Shown here piece after piece: positions 34,379-44,827 of a DNA stretch of 64,000 bases. The stretch is from contig JAQWIR010000010.1 of the NCBI GenBank assembly GCA_029248755.1, positions 39,638 through 103,637 of the forward strand. Reading direction: 5' to 3'. Position 1 is the stretch's first letter, and each line of letters opens with the position of its first letter. Under the pieces are notes generated by a model. It was not told the DNA's origin. It ran no database searches and was given only the letters and a program-made list of their open reading frames with translations. Both the position numbers and the translations under genes were made by a program. The DNA is from Porticoccaceae bacterium. GTDB lineage: Bacteria > Pseudomonadota > Gammaproteobacteria > Pseudomonadales > Porticoccaceae.

Positions 34379-35461
34379 TTATTCCGAAAGAGTGGCGAGC
34401 TGTTCAGCCTGAAATTCGTTAATCAGTGGCTGTACCACCTCGACCAGACTCCCCTCCATAACCTCGCTTAATTTATACAAGGTAAGGTTGATTCTGTGAT
34501 CGGTAACACGACCCTGAGGAAAATTATAGGTTCTAATACGCTCAGAGCGGTCACCACTTCCAACCAAGTTTTTACGTTGCTCGGATTGTTCTTTTTCTGC
34601 CGCATCCGTTTGTGCATTATTCAAACGTGCCTGCAGGACTGACATCGCTTTAGCACGGTTTTTATGCTGCGAACGCTCATCCTGACATTCAACTACAATA
34701 CCTGTTGGCAAGTGGGTAAGACGAATTGCGGAATCAGTTTTATTGACGTGTTGCCCGCCAGAACCCGAGGCACGAAAGGTATCTACCCGTAAATCACCTT
34801 TATTAATCTCAATAGCATCCTGCTCATCAGCTTCTGGCATTACAGCAACAGTACATGCTGAAGTATGAATTCGACCCTGAGATTCAGTTTCAGGCACTCG
34901 CTGAACACGATGAGCGCCAGACTCAAATTTCAGCATGGAATACACCCCCTTACCGACGATCCGAGTAATAATTTCTTTATAGCCGCCGTGATCACCCTCA
35001 TTCATACTTATCACTTCAACCTTCCAGCGCTGACCCTCAGCAAAACGGCTGTACATCCTAAATAGGTCGCCAGAAAAAATAGCCGCCTCATCTCCACCGG
35101 TTCCTGCACGAATTTCTAAAAAGACATTGTTATCATCATTGGGGTCTTTGGGCAGTAATTGCCTCTGTAAATCAAGTTCTAGGGGTTCTAATTGCGATTC
35201 TGCCTCAGCCATTTCTTCTTGGGCCATAGCGCGCATATCAGGATCGGAATCCTTGAGTAATAATTTGGCTTCATCAAGATTGTCAATCACCTCCTGATAG
35301 CTCAGATAAGCTTTAACTACAGGTTCTAACTCCGCATATTCCTTGGATAGATCCCTAAATTTATTTTGCTCTGCAATTATTTCAGCATCACTCAAAAGAG
35401 CGCCTACCTCTTGGTAGCGCTCGTTGAGATTATCTAGTTTTGACAGAATTGATGCTTTCAT
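34379..35461 (-). CDS. prfA: peptide chain release factor 1
   Basis: Decodes UAA and UAG stop codons. Seen: [38 protein letters not shown], and the catalytic [16 protein letters not shown], full length 360. It lies downstream of hemCD here, not after hemA as in many gammaproteobacteria. prmC follows. Confidence 0.97.
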   Translation of the reverse strand: MKASILSKLDNLNERYQEVGALLSDAEIIAEQNKFRDLSKEYAELEPVVKAYLSYQEVIDNLDEAKLLLKDSDPDMRAMAQEEMAEAESQLEPLELDLQRQLLPKDPNDDNNVFLEIRAGTGGDEAAIFSGDLFRMYSRFAEGQRWKVEVISMNEGDHGGYKEIITRIVGKGVYSMLKFESGAHRVQRVPETESQGRIHTSACTVAVMPEADEQDAIEINKGDLRVDTFRASGSGGQHVNKTDSAIRLTHLPTGIVVECQDERSQHKNRAKAMSVLQARLNNAQTDAAEKEQSEQRKNLVGSGDRSERIRTYNFPQGRVTDHRINLTLYKLSEVMEGSLVEVVQPLINEFQAEQLATLSE

Positions 35462-35527
35462 AGAGTTATTTTCACTTTTATATTAAAAAAACCCTGTATG
35501 CAAATAACATCAGGGATAACTACTGGA

Positions 35528-36286
35528 TTATGGGTTTAATTCAATGCCGACAGCATGCAGCACAGCCTTGTACATTGATTGTGGTAACGCATTTTCGGCA
35601 ACCTGCACTTTCAGATAACCCAGTTCATGCGCCTTTTGTGCAATTCTATCACTGGGCACTACTAAGGGTATATGCTTATCCGCTGGAATATCCATAGCCT
35701 TTAGTAATTCCCCACTATGCACCACAAGACAACCGACACTAGACATAAATTTTTTCGCTTGCACCAAGTTATGCGATTGAATTTGACGTTGATACAATTC
35801 GCAATATTCGACCATTGCCCCACGCCGAATAAGCTCCTCTCCCAATGTTTGTCGACCCTGTCCACCACGCAAAATAAGCACTGACTTATCTTTTAAATCT
35901 TGCAACTGAGGTAACTCTTCTAGCAAACCTTCCGTATTAGGTTTTTTCTCAGGGAAACTCACTGAATAATTATATTCAGAAAATACATCGGCAGTTTGTT
36001 GACCCACTGCTAAAAAATCAATTTCTTTGGGCAACTCAGGCCAGCGTTGGGCGATTATTGGCAAACCGATTTCAGCTGCGTTGGCACTAATAACAATAAC
36101 TTGGTCAAACTGTTGCAGGCGATCAATGACCCTTGCAATTGACTCATAGTCCCTATCATTTTTAACCACGGGTAGTATTTTCATAATGGGAATATACTTA
36201 AAGGGAATAGAGGCTTGCTCTAAAAGCTTTAGAAAAGCATCATCTTCTCGCAAAGGCCTAACGACTAAAATAGGCTTATCAAGCAT
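35528..36286 (-). CDS. hemD: uroporphyrinogen-III synthase
   Basis: Closes and inverts ring D of hydroxymethylbilane in haem synthesis. This family is poorly conserved. Seen: [78 protein letters not shown] (split) and [11 protein letters not shown]. The start at 36286 overlaps the hemC stop by eight bases (ATGCTTGA), a coupled arrangement. The longer frame to 36322 lies inside hemC. Confidence 0.88.
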   Translation of the reverse strand: MLDKPILVVRPLREDDAFLKLLEQASIPFKYIPIMKILPVVKNDRDYESIARVIDRLQQFDQVIVISANAAEIGLPIIAQRWPELPKEIDFLAVGQQTADVFSEYNYSVSFPEKKPNTEGLLEELPQLQDLKDKSVLILRGGQGRQTLGEELIRRGAMVEYCELYQRQIQSHNLVQAKKFMSSVGCLVVHSGELLKAMDIPADKHIPLVVPSDRIAQKAHELGYLKVQVAENALPQSMYKAVLHAVGIELNP

Positions 36287-37223
36287 TGTAATTATTGCCC
36301 ATGACCGCGGAAAGTATTTCACCTGCGCCCATAGAGAGTAATTTATCGGCTAATGCTATACCTAATTGCTCAGCATCAGTTGCTGGCCCCACCATTGATG
36401 TCTGAAGCAGTGTCTGACCATCAATACTGCCAACTAAACCACGAAGTTTGATTGATTGATCGCCTGAATCAAATTCAGCATAACAAGCAATAGGCACTTG
36501 GCAGCCGCCTTGCAAGCGACGATTTACCGCTCGCTCGGCAATAACACAGCAGGCTGTTTCCCAGTGATTTAACGGCTCTAGAAGCGCTAAAATTGCCGAA
36601 TCATTAGAACGGCATTCGATGCCCACTGCACCCTGGCCGCCTGCTGGCAGGCATAGATTGGCATCCAGCTTTGAGGCAATTCGTTGGGCCATATCCAGAC
36701 GAATTAGACCCGCACTGGCAAGAATTAATGCATCGTACTCACCCTTATCGAGCTTATCTAATCGCGTATTCACGTTGCCGCGCAAATCTTTGATTTTTAA
36801 ATTGGGAAACTTTGCACGTATTTGTGATTGGCGCCGCAGACTTGAAGAGCCCAAAACTGCATTATCTGGCAACTGGCTTAGTTCATTATACTTATTGGAT
36901 ACAAAGGCATCCGTTGGATCCTCTCGCTCACAAATCACTGACAAGCCAAGCCCCTCGGGAAATTCCATAGGCACATCTTTCATTGAATGCACAGCGATAT
37001 CCGCTCGCCCCTTGAGCATTGCAACTTCAAGCTCTTTAACAAATAGACCTTTGCCTCCCACTTTAGCTAGAGGTGCATCCAGTAATTTATCGCCGCGCGT
37101 GCTCATAGCCACTAACTCAACCTGCAAATCAGGATGATGTAGCATTAATTGATGCTTTACATATTCCGCTTGCCAAAGAGCAAGCGGGCTTTTTCTGGTC
37201 GCAATTCGCACTTTATTTGTCAC
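36279..37223 (-). CDS. hemC: hydroxymethylbilane synthase (porphobilinogen deaminase)
   Basis: Polymerises four porphobilinogens onto a dipyrromethane cofactor. Seen: [45 protein letters not shown] (split), [23 protein letters not shown], and the cofactor-Cys region [14 protein letters not shown] choose GTG at 37223 because CAGG lies eight bases upstream and the N-terminus then matches the family length. ATG 37262 or GTG 37295 would extend it without family similarity. Divergent from argH. Confidence 0.94.
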   Translation of the reverse strand: MTNKVRIATRKSPLALWQAEYVKHQLMLHHPDLQVELVAMSTRGDKLLDAPLAKVGGKGLFVKELEVAMLKGRADIAVHSMKDVPMEFPEGLGLSVICEREDPTDAFVSNKYNELSQLPDNAVLGSSSLRRQSQIRAKFPNLKIKDLRGNVNTRLDKLDKGEYDALILASAGLIRLDMAQRIASKLDANLCLPAGGQGAVGIECRSNDSAILALLEPLNHWETACCVIAERAVNRRLQGGCQVPIACYAEFDSGDQSIKLRGLVGSIDGQTLLQTSMVGPATDAEQLGIALADKLLSMGAGEILSAVMGNNYNA

Positions 37224-37404
37224 AGTTTTAACCTGAGATAAATTATCAGCCTCTATTATCATCAATTTGTGACTATTTGTCAGAGTAATCCGCACTAAAT
37301 AGCCTGTTTATTAAAATATTCTCATGTCTGAGGCTAACTTCTACCCCCTAACCATCAGGATTAGCTATAATCGACTAAATTTAACCGACTGGGCAATAGG
37401 GTCA

Positions 37405-38835
37405 ATGAGTAAATCTAACAAAAACAAAACTAAACAGCCGAATAATTCTGCAACCAATGCCTCATGGGGTGGTCGCTTTAATGAACCTGTCGATGCTTTT
37501 GTAGCGCGCTTTACAGCCTCAGTTGATTTTGATCAAAGGCTTGCGCAGCAGGATATTCAGGGCTCCATAGCCCATGCCAAAATGCTCGCTAAGGTTGGCA
37601 TTCTCACTACCGATGAGCTTAATCAAATTATTGATGGTCTCGGTCAAATTGGCGATGAAATTACTCAAGGAGAATTTGCTTGGTCGCAAATCCTTGAAGA
37701 TGTTCACATGAATATAGAAGCAGCTCTAACTGATCGTATTGGAATTGTCGGCAAGAAACTACATACCGGACGCTCTAGAAATGATCAAGTAGCCACCGAT
37801 ATTCGTTTGTGGCTTCGCGATCAAATTGATAGCCTAAAACCACAAATTAGTGCGTTACAACAGAATATTATTGAGTTAGCTAAAAGCGAAGCATCCACCA
37901 TAATGCCCGGATTTACTCACTTGCAAACCGCTCAACCAGTCACCTTTGGCCATCACCTTCTAGCTTGGAACGAAATGATACAGAGAGACTATGAACGTCT
38001 ATGTGACTGCAGGAAAAGACTCAACCAAAGCCCGCTGGGTTCGGCAGCACTCGCGGGAACTAGCTATCCAATTGATCGCGAATTCACCGCCTCAGAGCTT
38101 GGTTTCACAAAACCTACAGAAAATTCCCTAGATTCCGTTAGTGATCGTGACTTTGCCATTGAGTTCTGTGCCTTTGCCAGCCTTCTAATGACACATTTTT
38201 CACGTATATCTGAAGAACTCATTCTATGGGCTTCTGCTCAATTCAAGTTTATTGATCTGCCAGATCGCTTTTGCACAGGCTCATCTATAATGCCGCAAAA
38301 GAAAAACCCTGATGTACCAGAATTAGTGCGAGGCAAGACCGGCAGAGTAACTGGCCAACTTATTTCATTGCTCACCCTAATGAAATCTCAACCATTGGCC
38401 TACAATAAAGATAACCAAGAAGATAAAGAACCGTTATTTGATACTGTGGATACAGTACAAGACTGTCTTCGTGCCTTCGGCGATATGATTCCAGCCATAC
38501 AGGCCAATCGAGAATCTATGTATGAAGCCGCTCGAAGAGGATTCTCCACTGCAACAGATTTGGCAGATTATTTGGTCGGAAAAGGCATTGCCTTTAGAGA
38601 TTCCCATGAAATTGTTGGTAGCGCCGTGGCCTTTGGTATAAAAAACAATAAAGATTTATCCGAAATGAGCCTTAAAGAGCTGCAAAATTTCTCAAACTTA
38701 ATTGATCAAGATGTATTTGATGTTCTTACCTTAGAAGGCTCAGTTGCGGCGCGAAATCATCAAGGTGGTACTGCACCAGATCAGGTAAAAGCTGCTGCAG
38801 ATCGAGCATTAGTGCTAATTAAAAGTCGAACTTAA
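37405..38835 (+). CDS. argH: argininosuccinate lyase
   Basis: Last step of arginine synthesis. Seen: [35 protein letters not shown] and the signature [16 protein letters not shown] start at ATG 37405, with AGGG just upstream. The frame is open to 37324 but the extra residues are not family sequence. The 3' end overlaps convergent cyaY by 17 bases. argH divergent from hemCD is a Pseudomonas-like arrangement. Confidence 0.95.
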   Translation: MSKSNKNKTKQPNNSATNASWGGRFNEPVDAFVARFTASVDFDQRLAQQDIQGSIAHAKMLAKVGILTTDELNQIIDGLGQIGDEITQGEFAWSQILEDVHMNIEAALTDRIGIVGKKLHTGRSRNDQVATDIRLWLRDQIDSLKPQISALQQNIIELAKSEASTIMPGFTHLQTAQPVTFGHHLLAWNEMIQRDYERLCDCRKRLNQSPLGSAALAGTSYPIDREFTASELGFTKPTENSLDSVSDRDFAIEFCAFASLLMTHFSRISEELILWASAQFKFIDLPDRFCTGSSIMPQKKNPDVPELVRGKTGRVTGQLISLLTLMKSQPLAYNKDNQEDKEPLFDTVDTVQDCLRAFGDMIPAIQANRESMYEAARRGFSTATDLADYLVGKGIAFRDSHEIVGSAVAFGIKNNKDLSEMSLKELQNFSNLIDQDVFDVLTLEGSVAARNHQGGTAPDQVKAAADRALVLIKSRT

Positions 38836-39151
38836 CCTGCTCGCCTGATTGCTCTAAACAGGCATTTGACAACATATTAATGAGCGGTTCGCCGCTCACA
38901 GTGTTTTTCCAAACGCCATGATCAGAATCGCCATCTAACTTAAAATGAAAACCGCCAGAACGAGCCGCCAACCAAATTTCACCCAACGCTGGCTGACGGG
39001 ACAAAATAATTTGAGATCCATTGGCGTCACAGGTAATAGTCAACATACCCGCTGTATTTTCATAATCCAGATCTGCACCACTATCATCAATGCTTACTTC
39101 GATAGAAAACATAAGATCATCGACCATCTGGTTAAACTGCGCTTCTGTCAT
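38819..39151 (-). CDS. cyaY: frataxin CyaY
   Basis: Iron-binding regulator of Fe-S cluster assembly. Seen: an acidic first helix and strand ([27 protein letters not shown] in part), [23 protein letters not shown] and the terminal GEQVKFDF. The start at 39151 (MTEAQFNQM) matches the family. The frame extends to 39208. It is divergent from the LptM-like gene, as in E. coli. Confidence 0.9.
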   Translation of the reverse strand: MTEAQFNQMVDDLMFSIEVSIDDSGADLDYENTAGMLTITCDANGSQIILSRQPALGEIWLAARSGGFHFKLDGDSDHGVWKNTVSGEPLINMLSNACLEQSGEQVKFDF

Positions 39152-39245
39152 AATTTGGGTACCTGTTAAATAGATGGCAGTGATAATTGTTTGAGTGTGA
39201 TCCGCCACTACCGCTATACTAACGTTTTTTGCAAGGTAACAGAAT

Positions 39246-39365
39246 ATGCATCAACGACTCATCCTAATATTAACAGTATTTTTATTCTGCGGTTTAATTG
39301 GCTGCGGCAATACGGGTGATCTATATTTACCTGAAGACACAACAATCGACCAAGATAAGGACTAA
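39246..39365 (+). CDS. lptM: LptM/YifL-like small lipoprotein, 39 residues
   Basis: Short gene between cyaY and lysA. Translation gives a signal peptide (MHQRLILILTVFLFCG), lipobox LIGC, then GNTGDLYLPED. The GCGxxGxLYLP pattern right after the lipid Cys is the LptM/YifL signature. In E. coli LptM helps mature the LPS translocon protein LptD. AAGG lies nine bases before the ATG. It is shorter than E. coli LptM (67), with little after the motif. Its position beside cyaY and dapF matches E. coli. Confidence 0.88.
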   Translation: MHQRLILILTVFLFCGLIGCGNTGDLYLPEDTTIDQDKD

Positions 39366-39373
39366 TAGGCATA

Positions 39374-40630
39374 ATGCATAGCTCAGTAACCACCAATGGC
39401 AACCAGCGAACCATGGAAGATGTCCCTCTTAGGGATATTATTCAAAAATATGGCAGCCCCTGCTATGCCTACAGCAAGCAGGCAATCAGTGAAAACTTCT
39501 TAGCCTATCAACAAGCATTAAGCTCGCGGAATCATCTTATCTGTTATGCGGTAAAATCCAACTCTAATATAGCGGTATTACAAACACTGGCCAACTTAGG
39601 GGCTGGTTTTGATATTGTGTCTGTCGGCGAACTAGAACGGGTACTGATAGCTGGAGGTGATCCGGCTAAAGTGGTTTATTCTGGGGTAGCAAAAACTGCA
39701 AATGAAATGCGCCGTGCGCTAGAAGTAGGCATTCACTGCTTTAATGTCGAATCTGAATCTGAATTAATACTGTTAAACAAAACAGCCGCAGAAACTAATC
39801 AAATGGCGCCGGTTTCATTGCGCGTCAATCCTGATGTAGACGCTAAAACTCACCCCTATATTTCTACCGGCCTTAAAGAGAATAAATTTGGTATAGATAT
39901 AAGTCGAGCCTATGAGGTCTATCAGCAAGCAGCTAAGATGGATCATATCAGTGTGGTTGGTGTCGACTGTCATATAGGCTCACAATTAACTGATATCAGT
40001 CCATTTATTGATGCCATGAGGCATTTGTTATTACTAGTTGATCGCTTAGCTGAGTCAGGTATTAACCTTAAGCATATTGATATTGGCGGTGGCTTGGGTG
40101 TTCGCTATCAAAATGAAGTGGTTCCCTCTTTGGATAACTATATGGAGGCTTTACTTCCCCTGCTAGAAGATCGTCATCAAACACTGGTTTTAGAACCCGG
40201 TCGATCTATCATTGCCAACGCTGGTGTACTACTGATGCAGGTTCAGGTAATCAAAAATAATGGCGACAAAAATTTTGCCGTCGTCGATGCCGCCATGAAC
40301 GATATGTTGCGACCTGCCCTTTATGATGCTTGGATGGATATTAAAGAAATTGAAATTATTTCCGATAGAACAGCAGACCAATATGATGTAGTTGGACCAG
40401 TATGTGAAACTGGCGACTTTTTAGCCAAAGATAGAACCCTCTCTATTGAGGAGGGAGATTACCTCTATTTATCGTCAGCCGGCGCCTATGGCTTTGTAAT
40501 GAGCTCCAACTACAATAGTCGCCCCAGAGTTGCCGAAGTAATGATCGATGGTAATCAGGTCCACCTTGTAAGGGCGCGCGAGAGCCTTGAGGATCTTTTC
40601 AAAGGTGAACAACTAATAAAAGAGCAATAA
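39374..40630 (+). CDS. lysA: diaminopimelate decarboxylase
   Basis: PLP enzyme, last step of lysine synthesis. Seen: YAVKSNSNIAVLQTL (PLP Lys), GAGFDIVSVGELER, CHIGSQL, DIGGGLGV, EPGRSIIANAGVL, CETGDFLA and YGFVMSSNYNSRPR. It starts eight bases after the LptM-like gene and is followed by dapF, grouping two lysine/peptidoglycan precursor genes. Confidence 0.97.
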   Translation: MHSSVTTNGNQRTMEDVPLRDIIQKYGSPCYAYSKQAISENFLAYQQALSSRNHLICYAVKSNSNIAVLQTLANLGAGFDIVSVGELERVLIAGGDPAKVVYSGVAKTANEMRRALEVGIHCFNVESESELILLNKTAAETNQMAPVSLRVNPDVDAKTHPYISTGLKENKFGIDISRAYEVYQQAAKMDHISVVGVDCHIGSQLTDISPFIDAMRHLLLLVDRLAESGINLKHIDIGGGLGVRYQNEVVPSLDNYMEALLPLLEDRHQTLVLEPGRSIIANAGVLLMQVQVIKNNGDKNFAVVDAAMNDMLRPALYDAWMDIKEIEIISDRTADQYDVVGPVCETGDFLAKDRTLSIEEGDYLYLSSAGAYGFVMSSNYNSRPRVAEVMIDGNQVHLVRARESLEDLFKGEQLIKEQ

Positions 40631-40644
40631 CGGAGCTCGCTGTA

Positions 40645-41475
40645 ATGTTGATAAAATTTACCAAAATGCATGGTCTTGGCAATGATTTTGTAGTCATTGA
40701 TGCCGTGCGTCAGCCTATTAATCTCACTACCGAGGCCATTAAAAAAATGGCAGACCGCAATGTGGGCATTGGCTGCGATCAAGTACTCATTCTTGAACCA
40801 CCCGCCGACAAAAATAGTGATTTTAATTATCGCATCTTTAACTGTGATGGAACTGAAGTTGAGCAATGCGGCAATGGCGCTCGCTGTATGGGTCGTTATA
40901 TTGCAGATCAGCAATTATCAGGCAAACAAACGGTACTATTACAAACCAAAAATCGTGTAATGGAAGTCAGTATCAAGCCTAAAAATCTGGTTACAGCTAA
41001 TATGGGCGCACCCCTATTTACGCCCGCAGAAATCCCCTTTATCTCAGATCAAGAAGAAAAATTGTACCCTATTGAAACTGATACAGAGCGCTATGAAATC
41101 GCCGCCATTTCCGTAGGAAATCCTCATGCAGTCATGCAGGTAGAGGATGTCGACACGACTGCAGTGAGTAATATTGGCCCTCAAATTCAAGCTCACAATC
41201 AATTCCCCGAGAGCGTTAATGTTGGCTTTATGCAAATTATCGACCGCCAAACTATTAAGTTACGTGTTTATGAGCGCGGTGCAGGTGAAACTCAAGCCTG
41301 TGGCTCTGGTGCCTGTGCAGCGGCTGTAGCGGCTATTCAACAGAACTTGGTAGATTCCAAGGTAAAACTTGAATTAGTGGGAGGTGCACTTTGGGTCGAA
41401 TGGCAAGGTAACGACCAGCCTATTTTAATGACAGGCCCTGCTGAAACAGTTTTTCATGGAAAAATAAAGCTATGA
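40645..41475 (+). CDS. dapF: diaminopimelate epimerase
   Basis: PLP-independent racemase making meso-DAP. Seen: KMHGLGNDFVVIDA, the first active-site Cys in QCGNGARCMGRY, VNVGFMQ, ERGAGETQACGSGACAAAVAA with the second active-site Cys. 276 residues. It overlaps the DUF484 gene by four bases (ATGA). Confidence 0.98.
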   Translation: MLIKFTKMHGLGNDFVVIDAVRQPINLTTEAIKKMADRNVGIGCDQVLILEPPADKNSDFNYRIFNCDGTEVEQCGNGARCMGRYIADQQLSGKQTVLLQTKNRVMEVSIKPKNLVTANMGAPLFTPAEIPFISDQEEKLYPIETDTERYEIAAISVGNPHAVMQVEDVDTTAVSNIGPQIQAHNQFPESVNVGFMQIIDRQTIKLRVYERGAGETQACGSGACAAAVAAIQQNLVDSKVKLELVGGALWVEWQGNDQPILMTGPAETVFHGKIKL

Positions 41476-42161
41476 CAGCTAAAAAAAATAATCTAAATGA
41501 ACAATCGTTGGTTCGCGATTATCTGAGTCAGAATCCAGATTTTTTCGAACAAAACCCAGATATTTTTGAAGCCCTCAATATTTCCCATGAGAGTGGAAAA
41601 GCCATATCCCTGGTTGAGCGACAAATTGGTCTAATGCGAAACCGCAATAAGGATATGGCCACTCAAATAGATCAGATGCTGACCACTGCAAAAGACAATG
41701 CATTACTGATGGAAAAAACCAAACGCCTAGTTTTAAATTTGGTTCAAGCAAAAGATTTAACCCAATTAATCAAAGCACTAAGCGTTAGCTTAAAAAGTGA
41801 CTTTTCCACAGAATTTTTTAGTCTTACTCTTATTAATGACGACACCATTGCCGCAAAAACAGCGGCTAATTTAGTTTCTGAAGACGAGGCTAAATCAAAT
41901 ATCAAGGACATACTAAGCGCTCAAAACGCCGTATGCGGCGTGAGAAAAGAAGAAGAACTTGCTCTGCTATTTGGTAATCAAGCAAAGAATGTAGGCTCTA
42001 TATTAGCACTGCCCCTTAAAAACAGTGGTACCTTTGGGGTATTAGCTTTAGGACACAGAGATCCGAGTTTCTACTCACAGGAAATAGGCACAGTTTTTAT
42101 TGATTATATTGGCGATCTACTCAACGAACTTATACCCAAATTTTTACTCTCTAAAAACTAA
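41472..42161 (+). CDS. DUF484 family protein (GAF-like)
   Basis: Conserved gammaproteobacterial protein that normally sits between dapF and xerC. The family has a GAF-like fold and no settled function. Seen: VRDYLSQNPDFFEQNPDIFEAL (split), SLVERQIGLMRNRNKDM and LGHRDPSFYSQEIGTVFIDYIGDLL (split). xerC does not follow: the gene runs into convergent rnr with a four-base overlap. Confidence 0.9.
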   Translation: MTAKKNNLNEQSLVRDYLSQNPDFFEQNPDIFEALNISHESGKAISLVERQIGLMRNRNKDMATQIDQMLTTAKDNALLMEKTKRLVLNLVQAKDLTQLIKALSVSLKSDFSTEFFSLTLINDDTIAAKTAANLVSEDEAKSNIKDILSAQNAVCGVRKEEELALLFGNQAKNVGSILALPLKNSGTFGVLALGHRDPSFYSQEIGTVFIDYIGDLLNELIPKFLLSKN

Positions 42162-44566
42162 CGTCTGGATTTACGCTTTCTTTTCGAGCTCGAACTTCCC
42201 GTTTTATCCTTTGTTTTTGCACGTGGATTAGAGGATCTTCTGCGATCTGAATTTTTAGTTCTAGGCTTCTTCGATCGCGCCTCAGCTTTTCTAGTGGAAG
42301 TTCTTGGCTTTTCTGTATGTGATTGACTAGAACCTTTATCGATAAGTTCAAAGTCAATTTTTCTTTCTTCCAAATTCACCCGAACTACCTTGACCCGAAC
42401 CTTTTGGCCCAATCTAAACGTTCTACCCGTTCGCTCTCCCACCATTCGGTGCTGGGAGGCTTCATAATGATAGTAGTCTTTTGGCAAACCGGTGACATGA
42501 ATTAAGCCCTCAACCATCAATTCATCTAACATAATAAATAAGCCAAAACCCGTGACCGCATTAACAACACCGGTATATTCCTCAGAAACTCGATCCAAAA
42601 GGAATTCACACTTTAGCCAATTAACAACATCGCGTGTCGCCTCATCAGCGCGACGCTCTGTGACTGATAAATGCTCGCCGACTTCCTCTAGAGCAGCCAA
42701 TTCATAGGGGTAATAAGCAGCCTTATCAATATTAGATTGCTTTTCAGGTCTTCGAATATGAGACGATTTTTTACCACTTTTAATTAAACTGCGAATAGCA
42801 CGATGGACCAATAAATCTGAATAGCGACGAATAGGCGAAGTAAAATGTGTATAAGCATCAAATGCCAAACCAAAATGACCCAGGTTTTCACATTGATACA
42901 CTGCCTGGCTCATTGAGCGCAATAATACTGATTGTATAATCTGCGCATCATCACGATGCTTAACGCCATTCAATACCTGACGATAGTGCATTGGCTCTGG
43001 CTCGTTACCACCACCAAGACCAATGCCAAGTTCACCCAAGAAATCCCGAACCGAAACTAAACGCTCCTCGCTTGGCCCCTCATGAACACGGTAAAGTGCC
43101 GGCAATTTTGACTTTTGCAAAAATTCTGCAGCGCATAGATTAGCGCACAACATGCATTCTTCAATTAAGCGGTGTGCATCGGTTCTATCCACTGGAATAA
43201 TCTGACTAATCTTACGCTTACTATCAAACAATATTCGCGTTTCTTGAGTATCAAAATCTATAGCACCACGCTGATTTCGACATTTCTGTAATTGTTGCGA
43301 TAGACTTTTTAAGGCATCTATTTGCGGCAATACTGCATTAAACTGCTCTCTCACCGCTACAGGTTCAGTCTGATCTTGATTAGATATCATCTGTGCAACC
43401 TGCGTATAGGTCATACGCGCATGAGAATGCATTATCCCCTCATAAAACTGATAATCTGTAATATCCCCGTGCTCACTGATTTGCATCTCGCATACCATAC
43501 AAAAACGGTCTTCTGCGGGATTAAGGGAACAGAGGCCATTGGATAATTTTTCCGGTAGCATTGGAACTACATGATTAGGAAAGTAGACCGAATTACCTCG
43601 AGAGAATGCTTCTTTATCTAACGCCGACCCCACAGTGACATAATGAGATACGTCGGCAATAGCTACAATTAGCTCCCATCCACCTTTTGGTTTGGGCCGG
43701 CAAAAGACCGCATCATCAAAATCACGAGCATCTTCACCATCAATGGTAATTAACGGAATAGACCTGATATCGACTCTTGAATCCGTATAAGTAATCTCAG
43801 AGGGGATCTCAGCAGTTTCAGCGACAATCTCATCAGTCCATTTGAAAGGGATGCCGTAATTGCGAACTGCCATATCAATTTCAATACCAGGGTCTAAATG
43901 TTCTCCTAAGACTTCAGACACAAAGCCAACAGGTAAACTATTTCGCGTAGGCGGCTCTAAAATATCTACCACCACAATCTGTCCTGGGCTGGCTGGGCAA
44001 GGACGATCTCCAGAGATAAGAATATCCTGACTAATACGCGGATTATCTGGCCTTACAAAGTTGATACCACTCTCGCGGAAATAACGCCCAACTAACTGTT
44101 GCGTAGCGCGCTCAACAATATCGACCAATGATCCCTCAGGGCGGCCACGCCTATCCCATCCCGCCACTCTAACTAATACAATATCTCCATCAAAAACTCG
44201 ACGCATTTGTGCGCTAGAAAGAAATATATCTTCGCCCTCGCCGCTCAGTGGCGAGACAAAACCAAAACCCTCAGAATGACCTATAACTCTCCCTTTAATT
44301 AAATTCAATTTTTGTAAGGTGCCATATCCACCCCGACGATTTCTAGCAAGCTGACCATCCCTTTCCATCGCATTTAATCGTCGGCGCATGGCTTCAACTT
44401 GCTCAGGGTCGGATAAATCTAATGCAGTACAAATAGCTTCATGGGTTAGAGGACCCACGCTATGCTCCAAATAATCTAGAATAAATTCGCGGCTTGGAAT
44501 TGGGTTTTGATATTTGGATGCCTCTCGACTAGCAAAGCTATCCTTTATAGGTTTTTGTTTTTTCAT
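42158..44566 (-). CDS. rnr: ribonuclease R
   Basis: Processive 3'-5' exoribonuclease that degrades structured RNA. Seen in order: N-terminal helix-turn-helix-like segment (ILDYLEHSVGPLTHEAIC), cold-shock/OB domains (GFGFVSPLSGEGEDIFL), the RNB catalytic domain (DARDFDDAVFC with active-site Asps, YFPNHVVPMLPEKLSNGLCSL in part, FTSPIRRYSDLLVHR), an S1 domain (TGFGLFIMLDELMVEGLIH), and a long Lys/Arg/Ser-rich tail of about 55 residues. 802 residues, standard. Confidence 0.97.
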   Translation of the reverse strand: MKKQKPIKDSFASREASKYQNPIPSREFILDYLEHSVGPLTHEAICTALDLSDPEQVEAMRRRLNAMERDGQLARNRRGGYGTLQKLNLIKGRVIGHSEGFGFVSPLSGEGEDIFLSSAQMRRVFDGDIVLVRVAGWDRRGRPEGSLVDIVERATQQLVGRYFRESGINFVRPDNPRISQDILISGDRPCPASPGQIVVVDILEPPTRNSLPVGFVSEVLGEHLDPGIEIDMAVRNYGIPFKWTDEIVAETAEIPSEITYTDSRVDIRSIPLITIDGEDARDFDDAVFCRPKPKGGWELIVAIADVSHYVTVGSALDKEAFSRGNSVYFPNHVVPMLPEKLSNGLCSLNPAEDRFCMVCEMQISEHGDITDYQFYEGIMHSHARMTYTQVAQMISNQDQTEPVAVREQFNAVLPQIDALKSLSQQLQKCRNQRGAIDFDTQETRILFDSKRKISQIIPVDRTDAHRLIEECMLCANLCAAEFLQKSKLPALYRVHEGPSEERLVSVRDFLGELGIGLGGGNEPEPMHYRQVLNGVKHRDDAQIIQSVLLRSMSQAVYQCENLGHFGLAFDAYTHFTSPIRRYSDLLVHRAIRSLIKSGKKSSHIRRPEKQSNIDKAAYYPYELAALEEVGEHLSVTERRADEATRDVVNWLKCEFLLDRVSEEYTGVVNAVTGFGLFIMLDELMVEGLIHVTGLPKDYYHYEASQHRMVGERTGRTFRLGQKVRVKVVRVNLEERKIDFELIDKGSSQSHTEKPRTSTRKAEARSKKPRTKNSDRRRSSNPRAKTKDKTGSSSSKRKRKSRR

Positions 44567-44651
44567 AAGTATCTATATTGAAATTTCTTACAGTCTATGA
44601 CTTATACAACTCAGAGAAAAGAATTTATTTTTATATCGCTGTTTTTATTGA

Positions 44652-44680
44652 ATAAAAAAAACCTCGCGGGAGCGAGGTTT
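44652..44680 (-). terminator. Rho-independent terminator downstream of the sensor-kinase operon
   Basis: On the minus strand AAACCTCGC/GCGAGGTTT with a four-base loop, followed by a run of eight Ts. It lies 309 bases past the kinase stop and 86 bases before rnr, so it insulates rnr or ends a separate short RNA. Confidence 0.85.
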
Positions 44681-44780
44681 AAAGAGGGAGTAAATAACAA
44701 GACCAACCTGTACCATCTATGGTACATAGCAACTACCCTGTCGCCAAAAAAGGTGACCTCCATGAAACAACAGCCCAATA
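44652..44780 (-). ncRNA. possible structured 3'-UTR or small RNA
   Basis: Minus-strand stretch ending at the terminator above, with a stable GTACCAT/ATGGTAC stem-loop just before it. There is no clear promoter, so it may be a 3'-UTR-derived RNA of the kinase operon. It matches no family I know. Confidence 0.25.
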
Positions 44781-44827
44781 CATCCATCAAAAAATTTAAC
44801 CGAAAGAATGCAACTACAGAGACATAA
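44762..44827 (+). CDS. possible 21-residue basic peptide
   Basis: ATG six bases after AGGTGA, encoding 21 residues starting MKQQPNTSIKKF and rich in Lys, Asn and Thr. The ribosome binding site is plausible, but nothing else supports it, and it overlaps the structured region read on the other strand. Confidence 0.2.
   Translation: MKQQPNTSIKKFNRKNATTET

Noticed and set aside
36619..37137. 172-codon plus-strand ORF antisense to hemC
   Set aside because: hemC is certain on the other strand; the residue pattern (Ser/Arg/Pro rich) is typical of an antisense frame.
44680..44790. Possible c-di-GMP-I (GEMM) or other known riboswitch near GTACCAT hairpin
   Set aside because: The conserved core sequences of GEMM, cobalamin, TPP, SAM and glycine riboswitches were not found on either strand.
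44597..44827. 76-codon plus-strand and 115-codon minus-strand ORFs (44611-44958) upstream of rnr
   Set aside because: Both cross the terminator hairpin and palindromes, have unlikely residue composition, and lack a ribosome binding site for the long versions.
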